Part shown: piece after piece, positions 8,241-17,470 of the stretch
How positions within the stretch are numbered: the stretch's first letter is position 1
How the letters are laid out: each line of letters begins with the position of its first letter
Source of the DNA: Ignavibacteria bacterium
GTDB lineage: Bacteria > Bacteroidota > Ignavibacteria > Tepidaquicellales > Tepidaquicellaceae
Length of the DNA: 64,000 nucleotides
Assembly (NCBI GenBank): GCA_016719565.1
Contig: JADJYU010000010.1
Location: forward strand, 302,197-366,196
Direction: 5' to 3'
Program-made: the position numbers and the translations under genes
Notes under the pieces: model-generated
Seen by the model: only the letters and a program-made list of their open reading frames with translations
Database searches by the model: none
Told to the model about the DNA's origin: nothing

Positions 8241-11087
8241 ATGAAAATATTTTTACTGATAATTTTTATATTTGCAGTTAATATTTCTTACTCACAGGAA
8301 AATATAAATTCTGTTTTAGATCTTACATTATCATACAGAGGTCTTGAGAAAGAAGACATAACAATTCCCGTTAACTTTGACAAAGACAAGACGCCTGTCA
8401 ACAATTCTAAATTACTGCTGCCGCTTGTCCGTGAACTAATGACTGAGCCGTTAGCATCAATAGAATTTGCAGGCCAAGCAAATGATCTGAGCAGTCTTGA
8501 TCTGCGTGAACTTTTCACTGAGCTTATTAAAATCAAAGACCCTGAGTTTAAGACAGAGAATATTCAGAGATCAGTTTTGAACATTAAAAAACCTGATGAC
8601 CTTTTTAGCGAACTAATTAAATTCTGTTCAGAAAAAACTAAAGAGAGTAATAACACTGCTAAGAAATTTTCCCCGACTGAACGCGCCTTCATTTCGAAAA
8701 ATTTATTCTCCATTATTTCAGAAAGCGAATCTTCAACAAACGGTAAATCGGACGAGGAAAATAATTCCGATATATTTAAATTCAACCGGGCGAGAGACTC
8801 TTCGATCGCTGTTTCGAAAACTACACTGGATTTACTCTCTGCAAAATATTCAGAAGAAATTATCAGTGAAGGTATCAGAGATTTGAATTTCTGCGCTGCG
8901 GTATTTGAAATGCTGTTGAACTCCTCAGCAGGTCTTAAAAAAGCAGATACAGAATTTATAAATGATGAATATGTATCGGGTGATTTTTTATTTTATTATA
9001 ATGAAAATAATATCAGGATAGCTGTTGGAGGAAACGGAAAGAATATTTATAACGGTCATTTTGATTTTATAATTGATACCGGAGGAGATGATGTTTATAA
9101 TGTGAATAAGTCCGGCAGTAAAAATTTATTCACAGGTAACTTCAGCTGTATTATAGATTTATCCGGCAATGATCTTTATACTTCAAAAGATAATTTCACA
9201 CTTGCCGGTTCTTCTTTTTCATCAGGATTTATATTTGATGCAGACGGTGATGACACTTACCGCGGAAAGAATACTTCACTCGGCTCAGCGCTATTCGGCA
9301 CAGGGATTCTCTGGGATCTGAAAGGTAATGATATTTATCAGGCGGATAAATTTTCAACAGGCGCGGCAGCATTCGGTTACGGGATACTTTCAGATACAGA
9401 AGGAAATGATGTGTATATTGCTAATTCATATTCACAGGGATTTGGAATGACCAGAGGAATTGGAGTGATATCCGACAGAAAAGGAAATGACTCTTACCTG
9501 ATCGATGCGCGTTCACTGGATATCGGAAGATATGAAGATCATTATGTTTCTATGAGTCAGGGTTACGGACTCGGACTTCGGCCATATTATGCCGGCGGGA
9601 TAGGAATGATCATAGAAGGAGAAGGCAATGACATTTATAACACGGATATTTTCGGACAGGGCGGAGCTTACTGGTATGCGCTTGGAATTATTTCTGATAA
9701 TTCAGGGAATGATAAATATAATTCCTATCAGTATGCTCAGGGCGCGGGGATACATCTTGCCGTTGGAATTCTCTATGACAGATCCGGCTGGGATTTTTAT
9801 TCTTCAAACTGAGTGTCCCAGGGATGCGGACATGAGCGCGGATTTGGATTATTGTATGACGAAAACGGAAATGATAATTATTCCGCATATTCACTTTCAC
9901 AGGGAGCGGGAAATGCTAACGGGATAGGATTATTCATTGATGTAAAAGGAAGAGACGGTTACTTAAGTAAAGAATCCGGCAATACAAGAGGTTACGGAAA
10001 TTCACGCAGAGAATTCGGAAGTCTGGGAATTTTCGTAGACGGGTCGGGTGAGGATTTTTATTCCGAAAGATCAGACAGTGTCATCATAAATTCATCTCAC
10101 TGGGGAGTGATGTTTGATTATTATCAGACAGATCAGAGTTTTACTCCGAGCGGTACTAATTACAAAGTGCCTTTGGATTCTCTGAAAATATATTCCGAAG
10201 AAGAATATTTTATAATGGCAAAAACAATAGAGCCGAGATTTTCACAATGGCAGGAATATGGATTCAGAAAACTTGTTGAAGACAGTATTAATACAAGTGA
10301 ATACATTTTAAAATATCTTGAAACAGATGATCACAGGTCAGGATTGGTATTAAGAAATCTTGCATTCAGGATCGGTTATTCAATGGGAAATTTATTCAGT
10401 CAGAAACTTAAGCTTTATAATGTTTCCATGCAGCCTTCATCCATTTTCAATGAGAATGAAGTCGCATATATCTGTTACCTCTTCGGCGAAACCGGAAATC
10501 CCGCAGGAAAAGAAGAATTGTTAGATCTTACTTACAGTGAAAACATACGGATCAGAACTGTCTCAGTAAATGCGCTTGGGAAAATTAAATACGACACAAC
10601 AGACTTTATTTTCAAAAATAAAGTATCGCAAAGACTCTCAGAACTTGCAATAGAAAACACCGGAAGTAAAATATTTCAAAAAGATCTGGCATTTGCATTT
10701 AAAAATTATAAATCTGTAACCAACATACCGGTATTGATGAAGTTACTGAACAGTAATTATTTCGGCGCAAGATTCTTAGCGGCGGAAGAGCTTAGTTCCT
10801 ACGGTAATGAATATTATGAATTAGTTACTGATCAAAGAGTAAATGAGTATTCTCAGAACAGAACTGCCTTTCACTCACTCTTAACTTCAGTCCGGAATAT
10901 GCCTGACGATAAATTTGAAGCTTTCATTAATAATTCTTCCGGCTCTGGAGTATTCTATGATGACGGTATCCAGATCTATCTTATTGAACTTCTTAATAAA
11001 AAATTGCCGGATCAGATAATGAAGGATTTAAATTGCGGATGGGAGATATTGCAGAAGGATTTCAGAAGAGCTTTCCGGTTAAAGTAA
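8241..11087 (+). pseudogene. Secreted GND-repeat plus HEAT-like protein, interrupted by an in-frame TGA
   Basis: One reading frame of 948 sense codons is cut by a single TGA at 9810-9812, giving 523 codons before it and 424 after (the second part could start at the adjacent GTG, 9813). There is a signal peptide (IFLLIIFIFAVNISYSQ). Residues ~255-620 are a run of ~25-37-residue repeats of the form D.(G)GND.Y......SQG.G...G.G.L, rich in Gly/Asp and reminiscent of RTX calcium-binding repeats. The last ~300 residues look alpha-helical and HEAT-like (YLFGETGNPAGKEELLDL...RTVSVNALGKI). The TGA replaces exactly one residue of the repeat and the register continues across it, so this is one gene with a nonsense change. 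TGA acts as a normal stop in neighbouring genes. I do not recognise a named family. Confidence 0.75.
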
Positions 11088-11110
11088 AATAATAAATTAA
11101 TTTATAAAAT

Positions 11111-11791
11111 ATGAATAAGTCAAATCTGAAATACCTGTTAATACTTTTTACATCTGTTATATTTCAGTCATGCATCAACATTGATCAGCAGACTATGATC
11201 AACAAAGACGGATCAGGGACAATATCACTTCACTACTGGACACGATCATCAAATTTATCAATGGGAGATGAACTCGGCGGCTTCAGCTTTTCCGAAGAGC
11301 AGATCAGAAAAAACTATACTTCGATAAACAGTGATGTTACAGAACTAAAAACAGAACTGACTGAAGCTGATTCAACTACTCACGTCAGACTGAAGATCAG
11401 TTTTAAGGATTTCAACAAACTTCCTGAAGCAAAGGGATTTTCAAATTCGAAGACAGAATGGAAAAAAGGTGACGGCAAATACATATTCAGTTATACTCTT
11501 GGTAAGGACACAGTCACCGCCGACAAACTTGCATCGGGTGAATATAAATTAATTTACGGATTTACTTTTCCTGATGAAGTAATAGTTGCAAACGGAGTAA
11601 TAGACGGGAAATCTGTAACCTGGGAAAAGTCATTGTCACAGTTAAAGGAAGACATAAGCCTGACAGCGGAAATAAAAAATGAGACCGGAGTTTGCGGAAT
11701 ATTTGGTATCGAGCTGCCCGGAATATTATTGCTGGGTTTAATGTATTCCGGATTCAGGTTAAGAAAACGCAGATTGAGATCAGGAAGCTGA
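11111..11791 (+). CDS. LppM/DUF3153-like lipoprotein with C-terminal membrane anchor
   Basis: A 226-residue protein. The N-terminus is a lipoprotein signal (LLILFTSVIFQSC, lipobox Cys at about 21), followed by INIDQQTMINKDGSGTISLHYW. This resembles the start of LppM/DUF3153 domains, where a predicted lipoprotein carries a basic 'quadratic' beta domain of unknown function. Near the C-terminus a hydrophobic stretch (ELPGILLLGLMYSGF) followed by RLRKRRLR suggests a membrane anchor with cytoplasmic positive charges. It begins 23 nt after the preceding repeat protein, so co-transcription is possible. The family call rests on overall pattern and is moderate. Confidence 0.6.
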   Translation: MNKSNLKYLLILFTSVIFQSCINIDQQTMINKDGSGTISLHYWTRSSNLSMGDELGGFSFSEEQIRKNYTSINSDVTELKTELTEADSTTHVRLKISFKDFNKLPEAKGFSNSKTEWKKGDGKYIFSYTLGKDTVTADKLASGEYKLIYGFTFPDEVIVANGVIDGKSVTWEKSLSQLKEDISLTAEIKNETGVCGIFGIELPGILLLGLMYSGFRLRKRRLRSGS

Positions 11792-12061
11792 TTTGAGTTT
11801 TGGCAATTTATATCGAATAACGGATAATTCCGTTTTGAGTGAAGTGAAGTATGAGATAATTTTACACCTTTCAGCCGATAATTGTATTATATTCAACTGC
11901 AATAAACCAACTCAGTGATTTATTGCATATATGCCTGCTTTTTATCTATACATCAAATTTTTAATTATTTCCATCCCGGATCTTTTCCTCTGTATTAATT
12001 TATAGAATATCCCCATAAAGTAAATTGAACAAGCATTCTAATTTGAGTATATTTTACACCT

Positions 12062-13228
12062 ATGTTCAAATTTGTATTATCGGTTGTATTCCTGTTTTCT
12101 TCAGGCTATTTTTCAGTTGCGCAGGACTTTTCTGAAGTTGATAATGTGATTATGTCAGGAATTTCAGGTAATGCTTTTCCAGGCGCTCAGATATTAGTTG
12201 GTAATGATAAGGATATTTTATATCAAAAGTCATATGGCAATTTTACATATGATATCTCTTCTCAGAAAGTAACTGATGAAAATCTCTTTGATATTGCTTC
12301 TGTTACCAAAGTTGTTGCAACCACAACTGCAATTATGAAGCTATATGAAGAAAGAAAAATCGATCTTAATGATTATGTAATTGAATATATACCTGAGTTT
12401 TCGGGAGGCGGCAGAGATAATATAACTATACTGAATCTCCTGCTTCATAACTCCGGTCTGAAAGCCTGGATCCCGTTCTTTCATTCCTGTAATTCAAAAA
12501 GTGATGTCCTGAATGAGATCTGTAATACAAATCTGAGTTATGCAACTAATTCGAAGTTCGTTTACAGTGATCTGAATGCAATTTTACTTGGTGTTATTGT
12601 TGAAAAAGTTTCCGGCTCATACCTTGATGAATACTGCAGACAAAATATATTTGATAACCTCGGAATGAAAAATACTTTATTCGTTCCGGATGGGAATACT
12701 ATGCAGAATGTTCTTCCGACTGAAAATGATACTTATTGGAGATTCCGTCAGCTGCAGGGAGAAGTTCATGATGAAGCAGCCGCAGTTATGGGAGGTGTTT
12801 CCGGTAATGCCGGTCTCTTTTCGAATTCAAAAGAACTTTATAAGTTTATGCAGATGATGCTCAACGAAGGGAATTATCTGAACCCTTATTCAAGAGGTTT
12901 GAAAGATGAAAAAATGTTTAACAGTGAGACTGTAAAACTTTTCACAAAAAAATTTTCAGATCTGCATTATAATAATACAAGAGCTCTCGGATGGGATACG
13001 AAACCGGACGGTTCCGAGTCTAAATACAGAATTCCCTGCGGTGAACTTATCTCTGAAAACTCTTTCGGTCATACGGGTTATACCGGTACAAGCGTCTGGT
13101 GTGATAAGGACAGAAAAATAATTATAATCTTTCTTACAAACAGAGTCTATCCCACAAGAGATAATAACGGCATCAGAGAGATCAGACCTGAAGTTCATAA
13201 TAAAGTAATCGAAGCTTTATCAAAATAA
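12062..13228 (+). CDS. Beta-lactamase-family serine hydrolase
   Basis: A 388-residue secreted enzyme of the class C beta-lactamase/PBP4*/esterase fold. There is a signal peptide (FVLSVVFLFSSGYFSVAQ). The SxxK motif is SVTK with Ser80 and Lys83 (ASVTKVVATT). The second motif is YSDLN (the Y-x-N box) near residue 161, and the third is HTGYTG near residue 339. All three catalytic boxes are present, so it should be active on a peptide, beta-lactam or ester substrate; which one cannot be told. It is preceded by about 270 nt of noncoding DNA and followed 21 nt later by the P5C dehydrogenase gene. Confidence 0.85.
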   Translation: MFKFVLSVVFLFSSGYFSVAQDFSEVDNVIMSGISGNAFPGAQILVGNDKDILYQKSYGNFTYDISSQKVTDENLFDIASVTKVVATTTAIMKLYEERKIDLNDYVIEYIPEFSGGGRDNITILNLLLHNSGLKAWIPFFHSCNSKSDVLNEICNTNLSYATNSKFVYSDLNAILLGVIVEKVSGSYLDEYCRQNIFDNLGMKNTLFVPDGNTMQNVLPTENDTYWRFRQLQGEVHDEAAAVMGGVSGNAGLFSNSKELYKFMQMMLNEGNYLNPYSRGLKDEKMFNSETVKLFTKKFSDLHYNNTRALGWDTKPDGSESKYRIPCGELISENSFGHTGYTGTSVWCDKDRKIIIIFLTNRVYPTRDNNGIREIRPEVHNKVIEALSK

Positions 13229-13249
13229 TATTAATTCAAAAAATCATAT

Positions 13250-14806
13250 ATGAAATTATCTAAATTTAAAAACGAGCCCTTTACTGATTTTTCCAAGAAA
13301 AAGAATGCAAAGGATTTTGAAAAATCTTTAAATAAAGTAACTGAAAGATTTTCAAAGGAATATCCGCTTGTCATCGGCGGTGAAAAATTTACTACTGAAA
13401 AAAAACTTATATCTTATAACCCTTCTAAAAGAGATCAAAAGCTTGGCGTGTTTCAGAAAGCAACTGCGGAAATGGCTATCAACGCAATCGATATTGCAAA
13501 CAATACTTTTCATGAATGGAAAAATACTCCCGTTAAGAAAAGAGTAAAATATTTCGTAGAAGCTGCTAAGTTAATGAGAAAAAGAAAACATGATTTCTCT
13601 GCTATGATGGTGTATGAAGTAGGAAAGAACTGGGCCGAAGCGGACGGCGACACCGCTGAAGCAATTGACTTTATGGAGTTTTATGCAAGAGAAATGCTGA
13701 GATATGCTGAAGGTCAGCCCGTTGTGAAAATTCCGGGAGAGAAAAATAAACTTGAGTATATTCCCCTTGGCGTCGGTGTTGTCATTCCGCCGTGGAATTT
13801 TCCTCTGGCTATTCTCGTAGGTATGACTTCCGCTTCCATCATTGCCGGAAATACTGTAGTACTGAAACCTTCAAGCGATTCCCCTGCTATTGCGCAGATG
13901 TTTGTCGAACTTATGGAAGAAGTCGGATTACCAAAAGGTGTCCTTACTTTTCTTACAGGTGACGGCTCTACTATCGGTGATCTTATCGTTACTCATCCGC
14001 TTACAAGATATGTTTCCTTTACCGGTTCAATGGAAGTTGGTCTCAGGATAAATGAACTCGCCGCTAAGAAGCAATCATCTCAGATCTGGATCAAAAGAGT
14101 GATCGCGGAAATGGGCGGTAAGGATTCTATTATTGTAGATTCTGAAGTTCCGGATTTCTATGATGCAGTAAGAGGTGTTGTTCAGGCGGCTTTCGGTTTT
14201 CAGGGACAGAAATGTTCTGCCTGCTCAAGAGTAATCGTTGATGAAAAAATTTATGATAAATTCTGTGATGCCCTTGTTCAGGAAACAAAAAAACTAACTG
14301 TAAACGTTGCAGCCGAAAATCCTAATATGGGTCCTGTCATAAATGAAAAATCTATGAACAGTATCACAGAGTATATTAAAAAAGGAATAGACGAAGGCGG
14401 TAAATTAATTCACGGCGGTGATGAAATGAGTCCGGAAGGATATTTCATTCAGCCCGCTATTATCAAAGATGTGGAAAGAGATGCAACTATTTCTCAGGAA
14501 GAGATTTTCGGTCCCGTGCTTGCCGTCATTAAATCCAAAAACTTTGACGATGCAATGGATATCGCAAATAATACCATTTATGGTCTGACCGGCGCTGTCT
14601 ATACTAAGAATAAAAAGAAACTTGAAAAAGCTGAAAGAGAATTCTTTGTCGGCAATCTTTACCTGAACAGAAAATGTACAGGAGCGTTAGTAGGAGTTCA
14701 TCCATTCGGCGGTTTTAATATGAGCGGTACTGATTCAAAAGCCGGTGGCCGCGACTATCTTGGTTTATTTTTACAGGCAAAATCTGTTGCTCAGAAAATT
14801 AAATAA
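13250..14806 (+). CDS. pruA: 1-pyrroline-5-carboxylate dehydrogenase
   Basis: A 518-residue aldehyde dehydrogenase of the monofunctional RocA/PruA type, which oxidises L-glutamate gamma-semialdehyde to glutamate with NAD+ in proline and arginine breakdown. Visible motifs are PPWNFPLAILVGMTSASIIAGN with the catalytic Asn, VLKPSSDSP for NAD binding, SFTGSMEVG, EMGGKDS with the general-base Glu, and GFQGQKCSACSR with nucleophile Cys322. The length and Cys position match known bacterial P5C dehydrogenases. No proline dehydrogenase (PRODH) gene is in the window, so its partner must lie elsewhere. Confidence 0.92.
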   Translation: MKLSKFKNEPFTDFSKKKNAKDFEKSLNKVTERFSKEYPLVIGGEKFTTEKKLISYNPSKRDQKLGVFQKATAEMAINAIDIANNTFHEWKNTPVKKRVKYFVEAAKLMRKRKHDFSAMMVYEVGKNWAEADGDTAEAIDFMEFYAREMLRYAEGQPVVKIPGEKNKLEYIPLGVGVVIPPWNFPLAILVGMTSASIIAGNTVVLKPSSDSPAIAQMFVELMEEVGLPKGVLTFLTGDGSTIGDLIVTHPLTRYVSFTGSMEVGLRINELAAKKQSSQIWIKRVIAEMGGKDSIIVDSEVPDFYDAVRGVVQAAFGFQGQKCSACSRVIVDEKIYDKFCDALVQETKKLTVNVAAENPNMGPVINEKSMNSITEYIKKGIDEGGKLIHGGDEMSPEGYFIQPAIIKDVERDATISQEEIFGPVLAVIKSKNFDDAMDIANNTIYGLTGAVYTKNKKKLEKAEREFFVGNLYLNRKCTGALVGVHPFGGFNMSGTDSKAGGRDYLGLFLQAKSVAQKIK

Positions 14807-14824
14807 ATTAATAAAAAATATTTT

Positions 14825-15109
14825 ATGCATAAACTTTTTTTTATCACGATATTCGGCAGTTTGTTTTTAATGCATTCTGGTTGCGGGAATATTCAGGAAA
14901 GGGTCGAACAGAAAGTCAACGAAAAGGTTGACAAATCAATTAATGAAAGTTTGAATAAAATTGATTCAGCTCTCAATAAATCGAGGGAAATGCTTGATAC
15001 AATGGAGAGTAAATCTTTTCAGTCTCTGGATTCAGTTAAGTACAAACTTGACTCCACCAGCAAAGAAATAAAAGAAATGATTGAAAAACAAAAAGAACGT
15101 TTAAAATAA
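14825..15109 (+). CDS. Small coiled-coil lipoprotein
   Basis: A 94-residue product with a short lipoprotein signal (LFFITIFGSLFLMHSGC, Cys at about 20). The rest is one long, highly charged helix rich in Lys, Glu, Asp and Ser with heptad-like spacing (VEQKVNEKVDKSINESLNKI), typical of a coiled coil. It lies 18 nt after pruA and 27 nt before sucC. No family was recognised; the role is unknown. The call rests on the lipobox, intact frame and operon position. Confidence 0.65.
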   Translation: MHKLFFITIFGSLFLMHSGCGNIQERVEQKVNEKVDKSINESLNKIDSALNKSREMLDTMESKSFQSLDSVKYKLDSTSKEIKEMIEKQKERLK

Positions 15110-15136
15110 TTTTAAAATAAAAAATAAAATAAATTC

Positions 15137-16351
15137 ATGAACTTACACGAGTATCAGGCAAAAGCATTGTTGAAGGATCTTGGCATCGCCGTTCAGGATG
15201 GTGTAGCGTTAAATAATATGATGTATTTTGATGAAGCTATAGAATTTCTGAAATCAAAAGGTATTACAAAATATGTTGTAAAGTCTCAGATACATGCAGG
15301 AGGCAGAGGCAAAGGCGTGATCTATAAAAAAGATAAGCCGGATGAAATTGTTGTCGAAGGCGGAGTAAAATATATGGGAAGTGATCTGGTTAAAGCAAAG
15401 GAATACGCCGGCAAGCTGCTCGGAAATATTCTCGTAACGCATCAGACCGGTAGCGAAGGAAAAGAGGTCAGCACCATATTCATAGCCGAAGGTATTGATA
15501 TTAAAAAAGAATTCTATATCGGTATTCTCCTGGACAGATCGGTTTCACGAAATGTGATAATGGCTTCCACTGAAGGCGGAGTCGATATAGAAACTGTAGC
15601 AGCGAACACGCCTGAAAAGATCATTAAAGTCTGGGTCGATCCGTCAGTCGGTCTTCTTTCATATCAGGCGCGCGAACTTGCATTCGGTCTCGGTCTTGAA
15701 GGAAATGTATTTAAGGACTTTCTGAAATTTATTACGAAACTATATGATGCATATATCAAGCTTGACGCTTCTTTACTGGAAGTGAATCCAATGGTGATAT
15801 CCAATGATGATAAAGTGATTGCTCTCGATGCTAAAGTAACTCTTGACGGTAATGCTGATTTCAGACATAAGGAATACAGTGATCTTGCAGATACAAATGA
15901 AGAAGACCCGCTTGAAACAGAAGCAAAGGTTCATAATCTGAATTACATTAAGCTTGACGGGAATGTCGGCTGTATGGTAAACGGCGCCGGTCTCGCTATG
16001 GGAACTATGGATCTTATTAAATTAGCCGGTGGTTCCCCTGCTAACTTTCTTGATGTCGGCGGAACAGCAACACCTGATACTGTTGAGAACGGATTCCGTA
16101 TCATTCTTTCCGACACTAATGTCAAAGCAATTCTTCTGAATATCTTCGGCGGTATTGTCAGATGTGACAGAGTCGCAAACGGTGTGATACAGGCCGCTAA
16201 AAATATAAATATTTCAGTGCCTGTAGTTGTCAGACTTCAGGGCACAAATGCAATAGAAGCAAAAGAAATACTTGATAACTCCGGACTTAATCTGATATCA
16301 GCTACTACTCTCGAAGAAGCTGCACAGAAAGTTACTGAAGCTCTTGCGTAA
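15137..16351 (+). CDS. sucC: Succinate-CoA ligase (ADP-forming) subunit beta
   Basis: A 404-residue protein that begins MNLHEYQAKALLKDLGI, the standard start of SucC. It has an ATP-grasp N-terminal domain (KSQIHAGGRGKGVIYKK at about 50-66, then the EVNPM metal site near 215) and a C-terminal CoA-ligase domain (FLDVGGTATPDTV, ILLNIFGGIVRCDRVA). It is the beta subunit of the TCA-cycle enzyme that makes ATP from succinyl-CoA. The alpha subunit (sucD) is not next to it; the following gene is an IMPDH-family enzyme. Slightly longer than the usual ~390 residues. Confidence 0.93.
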   Translation: MNLHEYQAKALLKDLGIAVQDGVALNNMMYFDEAIEFLKSKGITKYVVKSQIHAGGRGKGVIYKKDKPDEIVVEGGVKYMGSDLVKAKEYAGKLLGNILVTHQTGSEGKEVSTIFIAEGIDIKKEFYIGILLDRSVSRNVIMASTEGGVDIETVAANTPEKIIKVWVDPSVGLLSYQARELAFGLGLEGNVFKDFLKFITKLYDAYIKLDASLLEVNPMVISNDDKVIALDAKVTLDGNADFRHKEYSDLADTNEEDPLETEAKVHNLNYIKLDGNVGCMVNGAGLAMGTMDLIKLAGGSPANFLDVGGTATPDTVENGFRIILSDTNVKAILLNIFGGIVRCDRVANGVIQAAKNINISVPVVVRLQGTNAIEAKEILDNSGLNLISATTLEEAAQKVTEALA

Positions 16352-16399
16352 TTTTTTAATGTGAAATTAATGTATCTTAAATTAACCGGATAATTCTTT

Positions 16400-17470
16400 A
16401 TGGAAAATATTAAAATATCAGAAAACGGAAAGAAAACTTTCATGAGTAAAATATCTGAATCATATTCATTTACTTATGATGACATTTCTCTTCTTCCTGA
16501 TCAGATCTCTGAAATTGAACACAGAGCGGAATGTGATACTTCCGTTGAATTTCTCGGACTGCACCTTTCACTTCCGATCATCGGCTCGCCTATGAATACT
16601 GTAGTCGGCGGAAGAATGGCCAAAGCTTTATCAGAACTCGGCTGCCTCGGCGTTGTTCACAGGTTTAATTCTATTGACGAACAGATCAGGGAATTTTCAG
16701 AAAATGGTATGGCGGATTCTCCTTTTAAATGTCCGGCAATCGGAATAAATAAAACTACTGATCTGGAAAGACTTAAAAGACTTGCTGATTACGGTGTTAA
16801 GATTGTATGTATAGATATTGCAAACGGCGGTTCAAAAATGATTGAAGAATTTATTTCAGCTGCCGGTAATATTTCCAAAGAATATGACATCAAAATAATT
16901 GCAGGAAATGTAGCGAGTTATGAAACTACGGAATTTCTGATAAAGATAGGAGTGGATGCAATAAGAGTCGGTATCGGAAACGGAGCAATGTGTTCCACTT
17001 CAGTAAAATCCGGAATTGGTATTGGTCAGGTGGATGCAATTCTAAGATCTCTCGAAGCGAAAAATGATCTTGAGAGCGATGTAAAAATAATTGCAGACGG
17101 AGGAATTTCCACTCCCGGCGCGATGTGTAAAGCAGTTGCTCTCGGCTGTGATGCTGTAATGTTCGGCAGAGTTTTATCCGGCACGGAAGAATCTCCGGGA
17201 GAAGTTTTGAAATACAATAATCAGCGCTGGAAAAAATATTGCGGCAGCGCTTCCTTTGCCGTTAAGCAGGATAAGAAAAATTATATAGAAGGCGAAGAAT
17301 CCTTAGTGCCTTATAAAGGCGCTGTTTCAAAAATAATTACTGAATACAGGGAAGGTCTGCAGTCATCAATGAGCTATCTGAATTCCAGAAATATTAAAGA
17401 GTTCCAGAGCAAAGCTGCATTTGTAAAATTAACAAGTAATTCTTTTAATGAAAGAAAACCGCAGATCTGA
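16400..17470 (+). CDS. IMP dehydrogenase/GMP reductase family protein without CBS domains
   Basis: A 356-residue TIM barrel of the IMPDH/GMPR family. Motifs are YDDISLLP at the start, PIIGSPMNTVVGGRMA, the active-site loop GIGNGAMCSTSVKSGIG with the nucleophile Cys, IIADGGISTPGAMCKA for phosphate binding, and the flap YKGAVSKIITEYREGLQSSM. There is no CBS pair, and the length fits GMP reductases or CBS-less IMPDH. The loop differs from the usual GPGS(I/V)CTT, so the exact substrate is not assigned. A second in-frame ATG at 16442 lies nearer the conserved start and may be the true one. The stop overlaps the photolyase ATG by one base (TGATG). Confidence 0.75.
   Translation: MENIKISENGKKTFMSKISESYSFTYDDISLLPDQISEIEHRAECDTSVEFLGLHLSLPIIGSPMNTVVGGRMAKALSELGCLGVVHRFNSIDEQIREFSENGMADSPFKCPAIGINKTTDLERLKRLADYGVKIVCIDIANGGSKMIEEFISAAGNISKEYDIKIIAGNVASYETTEFLIKIGVDAIRVGIGNGAMCSTSVKSGIGIGQVDAILRSLEAKNDLESDVKIIADGGISTPGAMCKAVALGCDAVMFGRVLSGTEESPGEVLKYNNQRWKKYCGSASFAVKQDKKNYIEGEESLVPYKGAVSKIITEYREGLQSSMSYLNSRNIKEFQSKAAFVKLTSNSFNERKPQI

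Noticed and set aside
9810..9815. Selenocysteine or recoded Trp at the in-frame TGA.
   Set aside because: The protein is not a redox enzyme, no conserved Cys occupies this place in other repeats, and TGA serves as a stop in neighbouring genes.
9813..11087. Independent gene starting at the GTG next to the TGA.
   Set aside because: It would begin in the middle of a repeat with no signal peptide, although its upstream half has one. One interrupted gene explains it better.
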